Positions 20,815 through 30,530 of a DNA stretch of 64,000 nucleotides are shown here, one piece after another (position 1 is the first letter of the stretch; the number at the start of each line of letters is the position of its first letter). The stretch is from Stakelama saccharophila (GTDB lineage: Bacteria > Pseudomonadota > Alphaproteobacteria > Sphingomonadales > Sphingomonadaceae): contig NZ_CP135076.1 in the NCBI RefSeq assembly GCF_032229225.1, positions 1,345,001 to 1,409,000 on the forward strand, in the 5' to 3' direction. Below the pieces are notes generated by a model, which saw only the letters and a list, made by a program, of their open reading frames with translations, made no database searches and was not told the origin of the DNA. The position numbers and the translations under genes were made by a program.

Positions 20815-21124
20815 GAAGCCTGCCAAGCAGGCGGTGGACAACCGCCATTACGACGTGGTGCTCGCGCCCCACATCACCGAGAAGTCGACGCTGGTGAGCG
20901 AGGCGAATGCGGTGGTGTTCAAGGTGGCGAACGACGCGACCAAGCCCGAGATCAAGGCAGCGGTCGAAGCGCTGTTCGATGTCTCGGTCACGGGCGTCAA
21001 CACCATTGTCCAGAAGGGCAAGACCAAGAAGTGGAAGGGCGCGCCGTATCGCCGCTCCGACATGAAGAAGGCGATCGTGACGCTGAAGGACGGCGACTCG
21101 ATCGACGTGACGACGGGGATCTGA
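20807..21124 (+). CDS. rplW: 50S ribosomal protein L23
   Basis: 105 residues. L23 lies at the tunnel exit and docks SRP and trigger factor. Conserved [21 protein letters not shown] and [19 protein letters not shown] are present. Overlaps rplD by 8 nt; rplB follows after 5 bp. Confidence 0.97.
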   Translation: MAKKPAKQAVDNRHYDVVLAPHITEKSTLVSEANAVVFKVANDATKPEIKAAVEALFDVSVTGVNTIVQKGKTKKWKGAPYRRSDMKKAIVTLKDGDSIDVTTGI

Positions 21125-21129
21125 GGCAG

Positions 21130-21966
21130 ATGGCACTCAAGCATTACAATCCGACCTCGCCGGCGCGACGTGGACTGATCCTCGTCGACCGTTCCGGCCT
21201 GCACAAGGGCGACCCCGTCAAGGCGCTTACCGAGGGCAAGCGTAAGTCCGGCGGCCGCAACAACAAGGGTCACGTGACGTCGCGCGGTATCGCCGGCGGC
21301 CACAAGCAGCGCTATCGGTTCATCGATTTCAAGCGCCGCAAGTGGGACATGGAAGCGACCGTGGAGCGGATCGAATACGATCCTAACCGCACCGCCTTCA
21401 TCGCCCTGATCAAGTATGAGGACGGCGAACTCGCCTATATCATCGCGCCGCAGCGTCTGGCCGCGGGCGACAAGATCGTCGCCGGCAGGAAGGTCGACAC
21501 CAAGCCGGGCAATGCGATGGAGCTGGGTCAGATGCCGGTCGGCACCATCTGCCACAATGTGGAGATGAAGCCGGGCAAGGGCGGTCAGATCGCACGCTCC
21601 GCCGGCACCTATGTCCAGGTCGTCGGCCGCGACCGCGGCATGGTGATCGTCCGCCTGAATTCGGGCGAGCAGCGCTACGTCCATGCGAATTGCATGGGAA
21701 CGGTCGGTGCCGTCTCCAACCCCGACAACGGCAACCAGAACTTCGCCAAGGCCGGTCGCACCCGCTGGAAGGGCAGGCGTCCGCTGACGCGCGGTGTCGC
21801 GAAGAACCCGGTCGACCACCCCCATGGTGGCGGTGAAGGCCGGACTTCGGGCGGTCGCCATCCGGTCACGCCGTGGGGCAAGCCGACCAAGGGCGCGCGC
21901 ACGCGCAACAACAAGCAGACCGACCGCATGATCATCCGGTCGCGTCACGCGAAGAAGAAGGGTTAA
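21130..21966 (+). CDS. rplB: 50S ribosomal protein L2
   Basis: 278 residues from ATG 21130 ([17 protein letters not shown]). Needed for subunit association and peptidyl transfer. The highly conserved C-terminal [20 protein letters not shown] with its essential histidine is intact. The start was chosen by conservation; the longer in-frame extension overlaps rplW. Confidence 0.98.
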   Translation: MALKHYNPTSPARRGLILVDRSGLHKGDPVKALTEGKRKSGGRNNKGHVTSRGIAGGHKQRYRFIDFKRRKWDMEATVERIEYDPNRTAFIALIKYEDGELAYIIAPQRLAAGDKIVAGRKVDTKPGNAMELGQMPVGTICHNVEMKPGKGGQIARSAGTYVQVVGRDRGMVIVRLNSGEQRYVHANCMGTVGAVSNPDNGNQNFAKAGRTRWKGRRPLTRGVAKNPVDHPHGGGEGRTSGGRHPVTPWGKPTKGARTRNNKQTDRMIIRSRHAKKKG

Positions 21967-21971
21967 CGGCA

Positions 21972-22247
21972 ATGGCTCGTTCTGTTTGGAAAGGCCCGTT
22001 CGTCGAACTGAGTCTGCTGAAGAAGGCGGAAGCCGCGCAGGAAGCCGGTGGCCGTGCGCCGATCAAGACCTGGTCGCGCCGCTCCACCATCCTGCCGCAG
22101 TTCGTCGGGCTGACGTTCAGCGTCTATAACGGCCGTAAGTTCGTGCCGGTTTCGGTCAACGAGGACATGGTCGGCATGAAGCTGGGTGAGTTCGCGCCGA
22201 CGCGTTTCTTCCCCGGCCACGCCGCCGACAGGAAGGGTAAGCGCTGA
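21972..22247 (+). CDS. rpsS: 30S ribosomal protein S19
   Basis: 91 residues from ATG 21972 ([16 protein letters not shown]). S19 contacts the A-site finger in the 30S head. Conserved [20 protein letters not shown] and [17 protein letters not shown] are present. Its stop overlaps the rplV start by one base. Confidence 0.98.
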   Translation: MARSVWKGPFVELSLLKKAEAAQEAGGRAPIKTWSRRSTILPQFVGLTFSVYNGRKFVPVSVNEDMVGMKLGEFAPTRFFPGHAADRKGKR

Positions 22248-22624
22248 TGTCGAAGCAAGCAGCTCCGCGTCGCGTCGGCGACAATGAAGCGCTGGCGGTC
22301 GGCACCACGATCCGTGGTTCGGCCCAGAAGCTCAATCTGGTCGCCGGTCTGATCCGCGGCAAGAAGGCGGAAGAGGCGATGAACATCCTGGCGTTCTCGT
22401 CGAAGGCGATGGCCGTCGACGCGCGCAAGGTGCTGGCATCGGCGATCGCCAATGCCGAGAACAACCACAATCTCGACGTCGACGCGCTGGTCGTCGCCGA
22501 AGCATCGGTCGGCAAGTCGCTGACCATGAAGCGCTTCGCGACGCGCGGCCGTGGCAAGTCCACGCGCATCCTGAAGCCGTTTTCGCGGCTCCGGATCGTC
22601 GTGCGTGAAGCGGAAGAGGCATAA
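22247..22624 (+). CDS. rplV: 50S ribosomal protein L22
   Basis: 125 residues. L22 lines the exit tunnel; its beta-hairpin segment ([20 protein letters not shown]) shows no macrolide-resistance deletion. A short N-terminal extension compared with E. coli is usual for the group. One-base overlap with rpsS; rpsC follows after 3 bp. Confidence 0.97.
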   Translation: MSKQAAPRRVGDNEALAVGTTIRGSAQKLNLVAGLIRGKKAEEAMNILAFSSKAMAVDARKVLASAIANAENNHNLDVDALVVAEASVGKSLTMKRFATRGRGKSTRILKPFSRLRIVVREAEEA

Positions 22625-22627
22625 GTC

Positions 22628-23323
22628 ATGGGTCAGAAGAGCAATCCGATCGGCCTCCGGCTCCAGGTCAACCGCACCTGGGACAGCCGCTGGTTCGCCG
22701 AAGGCCATGATTACGGCCGCCTCCTCATGGAGGACCTGAAGATCCGCAAGTACATCCTCGAGAAGGTGCCGCAGGCTGCCATCTCGAAGGTGGTGATCGA
22801 GCGTCCGGCCAAGCTGTGCCGCATCTCCGTCTATGCCGCGCGCCCCGGCGTGATCATCGGCAAGAAGGGTGCGGACATAGAAAGGCTTCGTCGCACGCTG
22901 TCCGACATGACGCAGTCCGACGTGAGCCTGAACATCGTCGAGATCCGCAAGCCGGAAATCGACGCCAAGCTCGTCGCGCAGGGCGTCGCCGACCAGCTCG
23001 AGCGCCGCATCGCCTTCCGCCGCGCCATGAAGCGCGCGGTGCAGTCGGCGCTGCGCCTGGGCGCGGAGGGCATTCGGATCACCTGTTCGGGTCGCCTCGG
23101 CGGCGCCGAGATCGCGCGGACCGAATGGTATCGCGAGGGCCGTGTGCCGCTGCACACGCTGCGTGCGAACGTCGATTACGCCGAAGCGACCGCCTACACC
23201 GCCTACGGCGTGTGCGGCGTGAAGGTGTGGATCTTCAAGGGCGAGATCCTGGGCCACGATCCGTTGGCGCAGGACCGCCTGATGATGGAGGCTCAGACCT
23301 CCGGCGTGCGTCCGGCGCGCTAA
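22628..23323 (+). CDS. rpsC: 30S ribosomal protein S3
   Basis: 231 residues. S3 forms part of the mRNA entry channel. The KH domain GXXG-type loop ([15 protein letters not shown]) and the basic helicase-like region [20 protein letters not shown] are intact. Start [13 protein letters not shown] is the universal one. Confidence 0.98.
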   Translation: MGQKSNPIGLRLQVNRTWDSRWFAEGHDYGRLLMEDLKIRKYILEKVPQAAISKVVIERPAKLCRISVYAARPGVIIGKKGADIERLRRTLSDMTQSDVSLNIVEIRKPEIDAKLVAQGVADQLERRIAFRRAMKRAVQSALRLGAEGIRITCSGRLGGAEIARTEWYREGRVPLHTLRANVDYAEATAYTAYGVCGVKVWIFKGEILGHDPLAQDRLMMEAQTSGVRPAR

Positions 23324-23343
23324 TCAGGGACTAGGAAAGAGCA

Positions 23344-23775
23344 ATGCTGCAACCGAAGCGCACCAAGTTCCGCAAGGCGCACAAGGGCCGTATCCACGGC
23401 GCCGCCAAGGGCGGCACGAGCCTGAATTTCGGCTCGTACGGCCTGAAGGCGCTGGAGCCGGAGCGGGTCACCGCCCGCCAGATCGAGGCCGCCCGTCGTG
23501 CCATCACGCGCCACATCAAGCGTCAGGGACGCTTGTGGATCCGCGTGTTCCCGGACGTGCCGGTGTCGAAGAAGCCCGCCGAAGTCCGTCAGGGCAAGGG
23601 CAAGGGCAGCCCGGAATACTGGGCCGTCCGCGTGAAGCCCGGCCGTATCCTGTTCGAGCTGGACGGCGTCGCCGGCCCGCTGGCGGCCGAGGCGTTCGAG
23701 CGCGCGGCGATGAAGCTTCCGATCAAGACCCGTGTGGTGGCCCGCCTCGGCGACCACTCGCACAAGGAGGGTTGA
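23344..23775 (+). CDS. rplP: 50S ribosomal protein L16
   Basis: 143 residues with the canonical start [17 protein letters not shown]16 organises the A-site region of 23S rRNA. The conserved [20 protein letters not shown] segment is present. Located between rpsC and rpmC as in most bacteria. Confidence 0.98.
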   Translation: MLQPKRTKFRKAHKGRIHGAAKGGTSLNFGSYGLKALEPERVTARQIEAARRAITRHIKRQGRLWIRVFPDVPVSKKPAEVRQGKGKGSPEYWAVRVKPGRILFELDGVAGPLAAEAFERAAMKLPIKTRVVARLGDHSHKEG

Positions 23776-23780
23776 GGACA

Positions 23781-23984
23781 ATGACGAAGGTATCCGATTT
23801 TCGGGCCAAGACCGACGACCAGCTTGCCGAGGATCTCGGCAACCTGAAGCGCGAGCAGTTCAACCTGCGCTTTCAGGCCGCGACCCAGCAGCTCGAGAAG
23901 TCGAGCCGCGTCAAGGAGGTTCGTCGCGACATCGCCCGCATCAAGACTCTGCAGAACGAGCGCCAGCGCTCGGCTGCCAAGTAA
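23781..23984 (+). CDS. rpmC: 50S ribosomal protein L29
   Basis: 67 residues from ATG 23781 ([19 protein letters not shown]), preceded by AGGAGG near the end of rplP. A two-helix protein at the tunnel exit near L23. Conserved [20 protein letters not shown] motif. Last gene before rpsQ. Confidence 0.97.
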   Translation: MTKVSDFRAKTDDQLAEDLGNLKREQFNLRFQAATQQLEKSSRVKEVRRDIARIKTLQNERQRSAAK

Positions 23985-23997
23985 GGGACGAACTGAC

Positions 23998-24270
23998 ATG
24001 CCGAAGCGCGTGCTGACCGGGATGATCGTCTCGGACAAGACCGACAAGACGGTGGTGGTGAAGGTGGAGCGGCAGATCAAGCATCCGCTCTACGGCAAGA
24101 TCATGCGCCGCTCGAAGAAATATCATGCCCATGACGAGGGCAATGCGTACAAGGCCGGCGAGACCGTGCGGATCGAAGAGATCGCGCCGATGTCGAAGCT
24201 GAAGGCCTGGAAGGTGATCGAGCGGGTGAACACCCACGCGACGCCGGAACGGGCCACGGCCGAGGGTTGA
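23998..24270 (+). CDS. rpsQ: 30S ribosomal protein S17
   Basis: 90 residues, OB-fold 16S rRNA-binding protein. Start [20 protein letters not shown] and the [14 protein letters not shown] segment are conserved. A short Thr/Ala-rich tail follows. A palindromic repeat follows before rplN. Confidence 0.97.
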   Translation: MPKRVLTGMIVSDKTDKTVVVKVERQIKHPLYGKIMRRSKKYHAHDEGNAYKAGETVRIEEIAPMSKLKAWKVIERVNTHATPERATAEG

Positions 24271-24284
24271 ATTCGAACTGAACC

Positions 24285-24364
24285 CCGTTTGCCCTGAGCT
24301 TGTCGAAGGGCTGCACTTCCTGTCGGAAGGAAGAACGGGACTTCGACAAGTTCGGTCCGAACGG
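24285..24364. repeat. Paired palindromic repeat, copy 3 (rpsQ-rplN spacer)
   Basis: Left arm CCGTTTGCCCTGAGCTTGTC then GAAGGGC; right arm GGGACTTCGACAAGTTCGG then CCGAACGG. About 80 bp, same family as at 14626, 18405 and 34161. It interrupts two genes that are usually separated by only a few bases. Confidence 0.85.
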
Positions 24365-24427
24365 GCCGGGCGGAATTAGGAACTTCCGGGCGGGTCCCGG
24401 AAAGCCATTTGAGAAGGAATTGGATCC

Positions 24428-24796
24428 ATGATCCAGATGCAGTCCAATCTCGACGTCGCGGACAATAGCGGCGCGAAGCGGGTGCAGTGCATCAAGGTGC
24501 TGGGCGGCTCCAAGCGCCGCTTCGCCGGCGTGGGCGACATCATCGTCGTGTCGGTGAAGGAGGCCGCGCCGCGTGGTCGCGTCAAGAAGGGCGACGTTCA
24601 CCGCGCGGTGATCGTGCGCACCGCCAAGGACGTGCGCCGTCCCGACGGCTCGGTCATCCGCTTCGATTCGAACGCGGCCGTGCTCGTCAACAAGAACGAG
24701 GAGCCGATCGGCACCCGTATCTTCGGCCCCGTCGTCCGCGAACTGCGTGCGAAGAAGCACATGAAGATCATCTCGCTCGCTCCGGAGGTGCTGTGA
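24428..24796 (+). CDS. rplN: 50S ribosomal protein L14
   Basis: 122 residues, universal start [19 protein letters not shown]14 forms an intersubunit bridge with 16S rRNA and is a contact for ribosome silencing factor. Conserved [20 protein letters not shown] is intact. Its stop overlaps the rplX start by one base. Confidence 0.98.
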   Translation: MIQMQSNLDVADNSGAKRVQCIKVLGGSKRRFAGVGDIIVVSVKEAAPRGRVKKGDVHRAVIVRTAKDVRRPDGSVIRFDSNAAVLVNKNEEPIGTRIFGPVVRELRAKKHMKIISLAPEVL

Positions 24797-25113
24797 TGGC
24801 TGCCGCCAAGATCAAGAAGGGCGATCAGGTGATCGTCCTGTCCGGCAAGGACAAGGGCCGCACCGGCGAGGTCGTCCGGTCGCTGCCGCGCGAGGACAAG
24901 GTCGTCGTGTCCGGCATCAACGTCGCGGCCCGGCACCGCAAGCCGAGCCAGGAAAATCCGCAGGGCGGTATCGAGCGCCGAGAGGCCCCGATGCACGTCT
25001 CCAAGGTCGCGCATGTGACCAAGGACGGCAAGCCCACCCGCGTCCGCTTCGAGGAGCGCGACGGCAAGAAGGTCCGTGTGGCCGTCAAGACCGGGGAGGT
25101 CATCAATGGCTGA
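24796..25113 (+). CDS. rplX: 50S ribosomal protein L24
   Basis: 105 residues from ATG 24796. An assembly-initiator protein with a KOW motif ([20 protein letters not shown]). Full length. Overlaps rplN by one base and rplE by 8 nt. Confidence 0.97.
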   Translation: MAAAKIKKGDQVIVLSGKDKGRTGEVVRSLPREDKVVVSGINVAARHRKPSQENPQGGIERREAPMHVSKVAHVTKDGKPTRVRFEERDGKKVRVAVKTGEVING

Positions 25114-25690
25114 CAAATACGTGCCGCGCATGCGCAAGCGCTACGACGACGAAATCGCCAAGGCGATGACGGAGAAGTTCGGGTACAAGAACCGCTTCGA
25201 GGTTCCGCGCGTCGAAAAGATCGTGCTCAACATGGGCGTGGGCGAAGCGACCCAGGATCGCAAGAAGGTCGATCAGGCCGTCGCCGAGATGCAGTTGATC
25301 GCGGGCCAGAAGCCCGTGGTGACCAAGGCCAAGAAGTCGATCGCGCAATTCAAGCTGCGTGAAGGCATGGCCATCGGCTGCAAGGTCACGCTGCGGCGTG
25401 AGCGCATGTACGAATTTCTCGACCGTCTGGTCACGATCGCGATGCCGCGCATCCGCGACTTCCGTGGCCTGAACCCGAAATCGTTCGACGGTCGCGGCAA
25501 TTATGCGATGGGGTTGAGGGAACAGCTCATCTTCCCCGAAATCGCATATGACCAGATCGACAAGGTCCGCGGCATGGACATTATCGTGACCACGACCGCG
25601 AAGACTGATGATGAAGCACGCGAACTGCTGCGTCTGTTCGGCTTCCCGTTCCCGGCCGAGGCCGACGGTGAAGCGAAGCAGGCGGCATAA
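25106..25690 (+). CDS. rplE: 50S ribosomal protein L5
   Basis: 194 residues from ATG 25106 ([18 protein letters not shown]). L5 binds 5S rRNA and forms a bridge to S13. Conserved [13 protein letters not shown] and [18 protein letters not shown] are present. The start was chosen by conservation and by the GGGGAGG site upstream. Confidence 0.98.
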   Translation: MADKYVPRMRKRYDDEIAKAMTEKFGYKNRFEVPRVEKIVLNMGVGEATQDRKKVDQAVAEMQLIAGQKPVVTKAKKSIAQFKLREGMAIGCKVTLRRERMYEFLDRLVTIAMPRIRDFRGLNPKSFDGRGNYAMGLREQLIFPEIAYDQIDKVRGMDIIVTTTAKTDDEARELLRLFGFPFPAEADGEAKQAA

Positions 25691-25709
25691 GGAAGGAAGA
25701 ACTTAAGTC

Positions 25710-26015
25710 ATGGCGAAACTGAGTTCGATCAACAAGAACGAGCGTCGCAAGAAGCTGGTGAAGCAATATGCCGGCAAATATGCGAAGCTGAAGGCTATTG
25801 CGGACGACGAGAGCCTGGAGTTCCAGGATCGTTGGATCGCGCGTCTGAAGATGGCTGAGCTGCCCCGCAACGCGAATCCCACCAGGATCCGCAACCGGTG
25901 CGAGGTGACGGGCCGTCCGCGCGGTTACTACCGCAAGTTCCGTCTCGCGCGCGTCATGCTTCGCGATCTTGCCAACCGCGGCATGATCCCGGGCGTCGTG
26001 AAGTCGAGCTGGTAA
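25710..26015 (+). CDS. rpsN: 30S ribosomal protein S14
   Basis: 101 residues: the long, zinc-free (C-minus) form. No CxxC pairs are present, so it does not depend on zinc. Conserved [20 protein letters not shown] and [12 protein letters not shown] at the C-terminus. Confidence 0.98.
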   Translation: MAKLSSINKNERRKKLVKQYAGKYAKLKAIADDESLEFQDRWIARLKMAELPRNANPTRIRNRCEVTGRPRGYYRKFRLARVMLRDLANRGMIPGVVKSSW

Positions 26016-26027
26016 GGATCACAAGAT

Positions 26028-26423
26028 ATGGCATTGACCGATCCCCTGGGTGATATGCTCACCCGCATCCGCAACGGCCAGCGCGCGCGTATGGACAGCG
26101 TGCTCACGCCCGCGTCGAAGCTGCGCAGCCGCGTCCTCGACGTGCTGCAGCGCGAGGGCTTTATCCGTGGGTATAGCGAGGAGCAGATGGGCCCCGCCGC
26201 CGGTATCCGCATCGAATTGAAATATTTCGAGGGCCAGCCCGCGATCAAGCGTATCGCGCGCGTCTCGAAGCCCGGCCGCCGCGTCTATTCGGGTTCCAGG
26301 GAACTGCCGACGGTGCGCAACGGCCTGGGTATCACCATCGTATCGACGCCGCGTGGCGTTCTGTCGGACGCGGAAGCGCGCGAGCAGAATGTCGGTGGCG
26401 AAGTTCTGGCGGAGGTGTTCTGA
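26028..26423 (+). CDS. rpsH: 30S ribosomal protein S8
   Basis: 131 residues. S8 binds helix 21 of 16S rRNA and in E. coli is the spc operon repressor. Conserved [15 protein letters not shown] and the C-terminal [20 protein letters not shown] with LAEVF are present. Overlaps rplF by one base. Confidence 0.98.
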   Translation: MALTDPLGDMLTRIRNGQRARMDSVLTPASKLRSRVLDVLQREGFIRGYSEEQMGPAAGIRIELKYFEGQPAIKRIARVSKPGRRVYSGSRELPTVRNGLGITIVSTPRGVLSDAEAREQNVGGEVLAEVF

Positions 26424-26956
26424 TGAGCCGCATCGGCAAAAGGCCGGTCGCGATCCCCAGTGGCGTGACCGCGAACATCGCGGACGGTATCCTGTCGGTG
26501 AAGGGCCCCAAGGGCACCCTGTCGCTGAAGCTTGCCGACAATGTCAGCTATGAGGTCAAGGACGACGCGATCTCTGTGCAGCCTGCCAACGATACCAAGA
26601 AGGCCCGGTCCTTCTGGGGCATGCAGCGCACCATGGTGCAGAACCTGGTCACCGGCGTGACCGACGGGTTCTCGAAGCGCCTGGAGATCAACGGTGTCGG
26701 CTATCGTGCGAACATGCAGGGCAAGAAGCTGAAGCTTCAGCTCGGCTTCAGCCACGATGTCGAGATCGACGTGCCGGAAGGCCTCGACGTCAAGACGCCC
26801 GACCAGACCACGGTCGAGGTGTCGGGCATGGACAAGCAGAAGGTCGGCCAGTTGGCCGCGGAGATCCGTCGCTGGCGCAAGCCCGAACCCTATAAGGGCA
26901 AGGGCGTGAAATATGCCGGCGAGTATATCTTCCGCAAGGAAGGGAAGAAGAAGTAA
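26423..26956 (+). CDS. rplF: 50S ribosomal protein L6
   Basis: 177 residues, two alpha/beta domains near the factor-binding site. Conserved [15 protein letters not shown] start and C-terminal [16 protein letters not shown]. One-base overlaps with both rpsH and rplR show tight coupling. Confidence 0.98.
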   Translation: MSRIGKRPVAIPSGVTANIADGILSVKGPKGTLSLKLADNVSYEVKDDAISVQPANDTKKARSFWGMQRTMVQNLVTGVTDGFSKRLEINGVGYRANMQGKKLKLQLGFSHDVEIDVPEGLDVKTPDQTTVEVSGMDKQKVGQLAAEIRRWRKPEPYKGKGVKYAGEYIFRKEGKKK

Positions 26957-27312
26957 TGACCAAGGGTCTGTCTCTCTTTCAGAAGCGGCGTCGCCGCAAT
27001 CGCAGTGCGCTGGCGAAGCGCGCGGGCGGCCGTCCCCGGCTGTCGATCCACCGTTCGGGCAGGCATATCTATGCCCAGGTGATCGACGATAGCGCGGGCA
27101 AGACGGTCGCCGCCGCCTCCACGCTGGAAAAGGCCGAGCGCGGCAAGAACGGCGCGAATATCGACGCCGCCAGGGATGTCGGCAGCCGCGTTGCGGAAGC
27201 TGCGAAGAAGGCCGGCGTCACCAGGGTGGTTTTCGATCGTGGCGGGTTCCTGTTCCACGGTCGCGTCAAGGCGCTCGCCGATGCGGCGCGTGAAGGCGGA
27301 TTGGAGTTTTAA
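26956..27312 (+). CDS. rplR: 50S ribosomal protein L18
   Basis: 118 residues. Binds 5S rRNA with L5. Conserved [20 protein letters not shown] and [20 protein letters not shown] are present. Overlaps rplF by one base; rpsE follows after 3 bp. Confidence 0.98.
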   Translation: MTKGLSLFQKRRRRNRSALAKRAGGRPRLSIHRSGRHIYAQVIDDSAGKTVAAASTLEKAERGKNGANIDAARDVGSRVAEAAKKAGVTRVVFDRGGFLFHGRVKALADAAREGGLEF

Positions 27313-27315
27313 GGC

Positions 27316-28068
27316 ATGGCGGAAGAAAACACGACGGGCGAAGGCAACCAGCCCGAGCAGACCATCGCTCCCGAAACCAAGCCGCAGGAAGTGACGCACA
27401 AGGCGCAGGAAACGCAGCCTTCGGGTCGCGGTCCGCGCGGTGGTCGCGGCGGCGGCGGTGGCCGCGGTCGCGGCGGTGATCGGGGCGGTCGGGGTCGGCG
27501 CGACGATCGTCGCGGCGGGCGCGGCGGCAGCGACGATGGCGAGGAGCTGATCGAGAAGCTCGTCCACATCAACCGCGTCTCCAAGACGGTGAAGGGCGGC
27601 AAGCGCTTCGGCTTTGCGGCACTCGTCGTCGTCGGCGACGGCAAGGGCCGGGTCGGCTTCGGCCACGGCAAGGCGCGCGAGGTTCCCGAGGCGATTTCCA
27701 AGGCGACCGCGTCGGCGAAGAAGAAGATGGTCCGCGTGCCGCTGCGCGAGGGTCGGACGCTGCACCATGACGGCCGTGGTCATTTCGGCGCGGGTCGCGT
27801 CTATGTCCGTGCGGCGCCGTCGGGCACCGGCATCATCGCCGGCGGTCCGATGCGTGCGGTGTTCGAATCGCTGGGTGTCGCGGACGTGGTGACCAAGTCG
27901 GTCGGCACCTCCAATCCCTATAACATGATCCGCGCGACCTTCGAGGCGCTGGGCGACCAGTCGAGCCCGAAGGCGGTGGCGCAGCGCCGCGGCAAGAAGA
28001 TTGCCGACCTGCTGGGCCGTGGCGGTTCGCAAACGGCCGAGGCGGATGCCGCGGCGGTGACGGAGTAA
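27316..28068 (+). CDS. rpsE: 30S ribosomal protein S5 with RGG-rich N-terminal extension
   Basis: 250 residues, against 167 in E. coli. The core begins at about residue 75 ([20 protein letters not shown]) with the S5 double-stranded RNA-binding domain and C-terminal domain intact. Residues 1-40 are acidic/Gln/Pro-rich. Residues about 36-72 are Gly/Arg repeats ([18 protein letters not shown], then [14 protein letters not shown]). Extended S5 proteins occur in Sphingomonadales, and the segment resembles eukaryotic RGG boxes. The start is supported by the 3-bp gap to rplR; internal starts would lose nothing essential, so its translation should be confirmed. Confidence 0.97.
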   Translation: MAEENTTGEGNQPEQTIAPETKPQEVTHKAQETQPSGRGPRGGRGGGGGRGRGGDRGGRGRRDDRRGGRGGSDDGEELIEKLVHINRVSKTVKGGKRFGFAALVVVGDGKGRVGFGHGKAREVPEAISKATASAKKKMVRVPLREGRTLHHDGRGHFGAGRVYVRAAPSGTGIIAGGPMRAVFESLGVADVVTKSVGTSNPYNMIRATFEALGDQSSPKAVAQRRGKKIADLLGRGGSQTAEADAAAVTE

Positions 28069-28074
28069 GCCACC

Positions 28075-28269
28075 ATGGCGAAAAAGGACGAGACGAAGAC
28101 GCTGAAGGTGACCCAGACCGGGTCGCCGATCCGCCGCGAAAAGCATCAGCGCGCCACGCTGATCGGCATGGGTCTCAACAAGCGTCACAAGACGGTCGAA
28201 CTGGCCGACACGCCGGCGAATCGCGGCATGATCCGCAAGGTCGCGCATATGGTGTCGGTCGAGGGCTGA
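28075..28269 (+). CDS. rpmD: 50S ribosomal protein L30
   Basis: 64 residues. [20 protein letters not shown] and [19 protein letters not shown] are conserved L30 segments. It begins 6 bp after rpsE. A large inverted repeat follows it. Confidence 0.97.
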   Translation: MAKKDETKTLKVTQTGSPIRREKHQRATLIGMGLNKRHKTVELADTPANRGMIRKVAHMVSVEG

Positions 28270-28450
28270 CGGTATTTCCCTCTCCCGCTTGCGGGAGAGG
28301 GCGGCCGAGCCCGGCGCAGGCCGCGTGAGGTCGGGAGAGGGCTGGGTCGTGAAGGGTTGCTTCGGGGTTTCCTTGCGATCCTTCACGACCCAGCCCTCAC
28401 CATCGCCGGGCCTGTCGGCCCGTCTCTCCTCTCCCGAGGGGAGAGGATAA
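28270..28450. repeat. Large inverted-repeat element between rpmD and rplO
   Basis: About 180 bp made of nested inverted repeats. Outer arms are CCTCTCCCGCTTGCGGGAGAGG-type palindromes (about 28277-28300 and about 28427-28447). The inner arms are a perfect 19-bp pair, GAGGGCTGGGTCGTGAAGG at 28337-28355 and its complement at 28380-28398, with a 24-nt loop. It has no coding capacity and looks like a miniature repeat element. In RNA it would be a very stable stem, a possible RNase III substrate or attenuator inside the spc operon. Confidence 0.8.
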
Positions 28451-28484
28451 TTTCAGCGCGAACACAGCGAAAGCGAGTGCAGAC

Positions 28485-29009
28485 ATGAAACTCAACGAAC
28501 TAAAGGACAACAAGGGCGCCCGGCAGGACCGCGTGCGCGTCGGGCGCGGCATCGGCTCGGGCCTGGGCAAGACCGCCGGTCGCGGCCAGAAGGGTCAGAA
28601 GAGCCGCGAGGGCGTCGCCGTAAAGGGCTTCGAGGGCGGTCAGATGCCGCTCCACATGCGCCTGCCGAAGCGCGGCTTCAACAATCCCTTTGCCAAGGAC
28701 TTTGCCGAGGTAAATCTGGGAGCGGTGCAGAAGGCGATCGACGCCAAGAAGCTGGACGCGAAGAAGGATGTCGACCACGCGGCGTTGAAGGCCGCCGGCC
28801 TGGCGCGCGGCGGCAAGGACGGCGTCCGCCTGCTCGGCAAGGGCGATTTCTCGGCGAAGCTGAAATTCGTCGTCGCCGGCGCGTCGAAGGGCGCGAAGGA
28901 AGCGGTCGAGAAGGCCGGCGGATCGGTCGAGGTGGTCGAGCGCGTTTCCGCTGCCGAGAAGGCCGCCGCCAAGAAGGGCAAGGGCGCGAGCGCCAAGAAG
29001 GCGGGCTGA
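28485..29009 (+). CDS. rplO: 50S ribosomal protein L15
   Basis: 174 residues; a late-assembly 23S rRNA protein. Conserved N-terminus [20 protein letters not shown], the [18 protein letters not shown] stretch and [10 protein letters not shown] are present. The C-terminal about 25 residues are an Ala/Lys-rich extension. Confidence 0.98.
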   Translation: MKLNELKDNKGARQDRVRVGRGIGSGLGKTAGRGQKGQKSREGVAVKGFEGGQMPLHMRLPKRGFNNPFAKDFAEVNLGAVQKAIDAKKLDAKKDVDHAALKAAGLARGGKDGVRLLGKGDFSAKLKFVVAGASKGAKEAVEKAGGSVEVVERVSAAEKAAAKKGKGASAKKAG

Positions 29010-29065
29010 TCTTCCGCTGCTCGCGACTTCCGGCTTAGACAAGCCGGGTCGGATGACTATATGGA

Positions 29066-29103
29066 GCGGCGGGGTCGGGGGACGATCCCGCCGCTTTTCT
29101 TTA
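29066..29103 (+). terminator. Intrinsic-terminator-like hairpin between rplO and secY
   Basis: Arms GCGGCGGG (29066-29073) and CCCGCCGC (29087-29094), followed by TTTTCTTTATT. All features of an intrinsic terminator are present, although secY is normally co-transcribed. It may act as a partial terminator that lowers secY/adk expression relative to ribosomal proteins. Confidence 0.75.
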
Positions 29104-29123
29104 TTCGGGACGTGTAGACGATA

Positions 29124-30488
29124 ATGGCAAGTGCCGCCGACAATATGTCCGCCAGTCTGAGCCTGGCCAATTTCAGCAAGGCCACGGAACTCAAGAAGCG
29201 CCTGTGGTTTACGCTCGGGGCGCTGATCGTGTTCCGTATGCTGAGCTATGTGCCGCTGCCGGGGATCGACCCCAGTGCGCTGGGCCTGCTCGCGCAGAAC
29301 ACCTCGGGCGGTGTGCTCGATTTCTTCAACAGCTTTTCGGGCGGTTCGCTGAAACGCATGAGCGTTACCGCGCTCGGCGTGATGCCCTACATCACGGCGT
29401 CGATCGTGGTGCAGCTCGCCACCTCGCTCAGTCCGCAACTCGGCGCGATCAAGAAGGAAGGCGAATCCGGGCGCAAGCGGCTGAACCAATATACCCGCTA
29501 CGGCACGGTGGGCCTCACCGCGGTCCAGGGTTATTTCCTCGCCGTCGGCCTGGAAACGCTGGGCGCCAACCAGGGGGTGCAGGCCGTGGTCGACCCCGGC
29601 ATGCTGTTCCGCGTCGCCGCGGTCGTCAGCCTGGTCGGCGGCACGATGTTCCTGATGTGGCTGGGCGAACAGATCACCAGCCGGGGCATCGGCAACGGCA
29701 TCTCGCTGATCATCATGGCCGGCATCGTCGCCAGCATGCCGACCGCGCTGGTGCAGTTGTTCGAAGGCGGCCGCGCCGGGACGCTCAACCCGATCACCAT
29801 CGTCGCCATCATCCTCGCAGTGGCGGGCATCGTCCTGTTCATCTGCTTCATGGAGCGCGCGCAGCGGCGGATCCTGATCCAGTATCCCAAGCGACAGACG
29901 CAGCGCGGGATGCAGGCGGAACGCAGCCACCTGCCGCTGAAGATCAACACCGCGGGCGTGATTCCGCCGATCTTCGCATCCTCGCTGCTGCTGATGCCGC
30001 TGACCGTTAGCCAGTTCGCCGGCGGCCATGTCGCGGGCGAGAGCATGTGGGGCGACGCCATCATCACGCTCAACCAGTATCTGCAGCACGGATCGCCGAT
30101 ATATATGCTGCTCTACGGCGCGGGCATCATCTTCTTTTCCTTCTTCTACACCGCCGTGGTGTTCAATCCGGAGGAGACGGCCGACAATCTGAAGCGCTAT
30201 GGCGGGTTCATTCCCGGCATCCGGCCGGGCAAGAGTACAGAGACCTATCTCGATTATGTGCTGACCCGCATCACCGTGATCGGCGCGGCCTATCTGGCCT
30301 TCATCTGCCTGGTGCCCGAATATCTGGTTTCGGCGATGTCGATTCCCTTCTATCTCGGCGGCACGAGCCTGCTGATCGTCGTCAACGTGACGATGGACAC
30401 GGTGGCGCAGATCCAGTCGCACCTGCTGGCGCATCAGTATGGCGACCTGATCAAGAAATCGAAGCTGAAGGGTCGCCGCGGCCGTTGA
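29124..30488 (+). CDS. secY: Protein translocase subunit SecY
   Basis: 454 residues with ten expected membrane helices, the protein-conducting channel of the inner membrane. Conserved: VPLPGIDPSAL (plug region), LGVMPYITASIVVQL, GEQITSRGIGNGISLII and the cytoplasmic loop with PVF/NPEETADNLKRYGGFIPG. Full length. It follows rplO after a terminator-like hairpin and is followed by adk, the alphaproteobacterial order. Confidence 0.98.
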   Translation: MASAADNMSASLSLANFSKATELKKRLWFTLGALIVFRMLSYVPLPGIDPSALGLLAQNTSGGVLDFFNSFSGGSLKRMSVTALGVMPYITASIVVQLATSLSPQLGAIKKEGESGRKRLNQYTRYGTVGLTAVQGYFLAVGLETLGANQGVQAVVDPGMLFRVAAVVSLVGGTMFLMWLGEQITSRGIGNGISLIIMAGIVASMPTALVQLFEGGRAGTLNPITIVAIILAVAGIVLFICFMERAQRRILIQYPKRQTQRGMQAERSHLPLKINTAGVIPPIFASSLLLMPLTVSQFAGGHVAGESMWGDAIITLNQYLQHGSPIYMLLYGAGIIFFSFFYTAVVFNPEETADNLKRYGGFIPGIRPGKSTETYLDYVLTRITVIGAAYLAFICLVPEYLVSAMSIPFYLGGTSLLIVVNVTMDTVAQIQSHLLAHQYGDLIKKSKLKGRRGR

Positions 30489-30530
30489 TCCGCCACGCCC
30501 TGCGCCAAGCGAGAATAGGGGGACGTTTTC

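Noticed and set aside
26890..28386. 498-codon minus-strand frame opposite rplR-rpsE-rpmD
   Set aside because: Shadow; spans several genes and a repeat element.
28500..30434. 644-codon minus-strand frame opposite rplO-secY
   Set aside because: Shadow of two certain genes; low-complexity His/Arg-rich translation.
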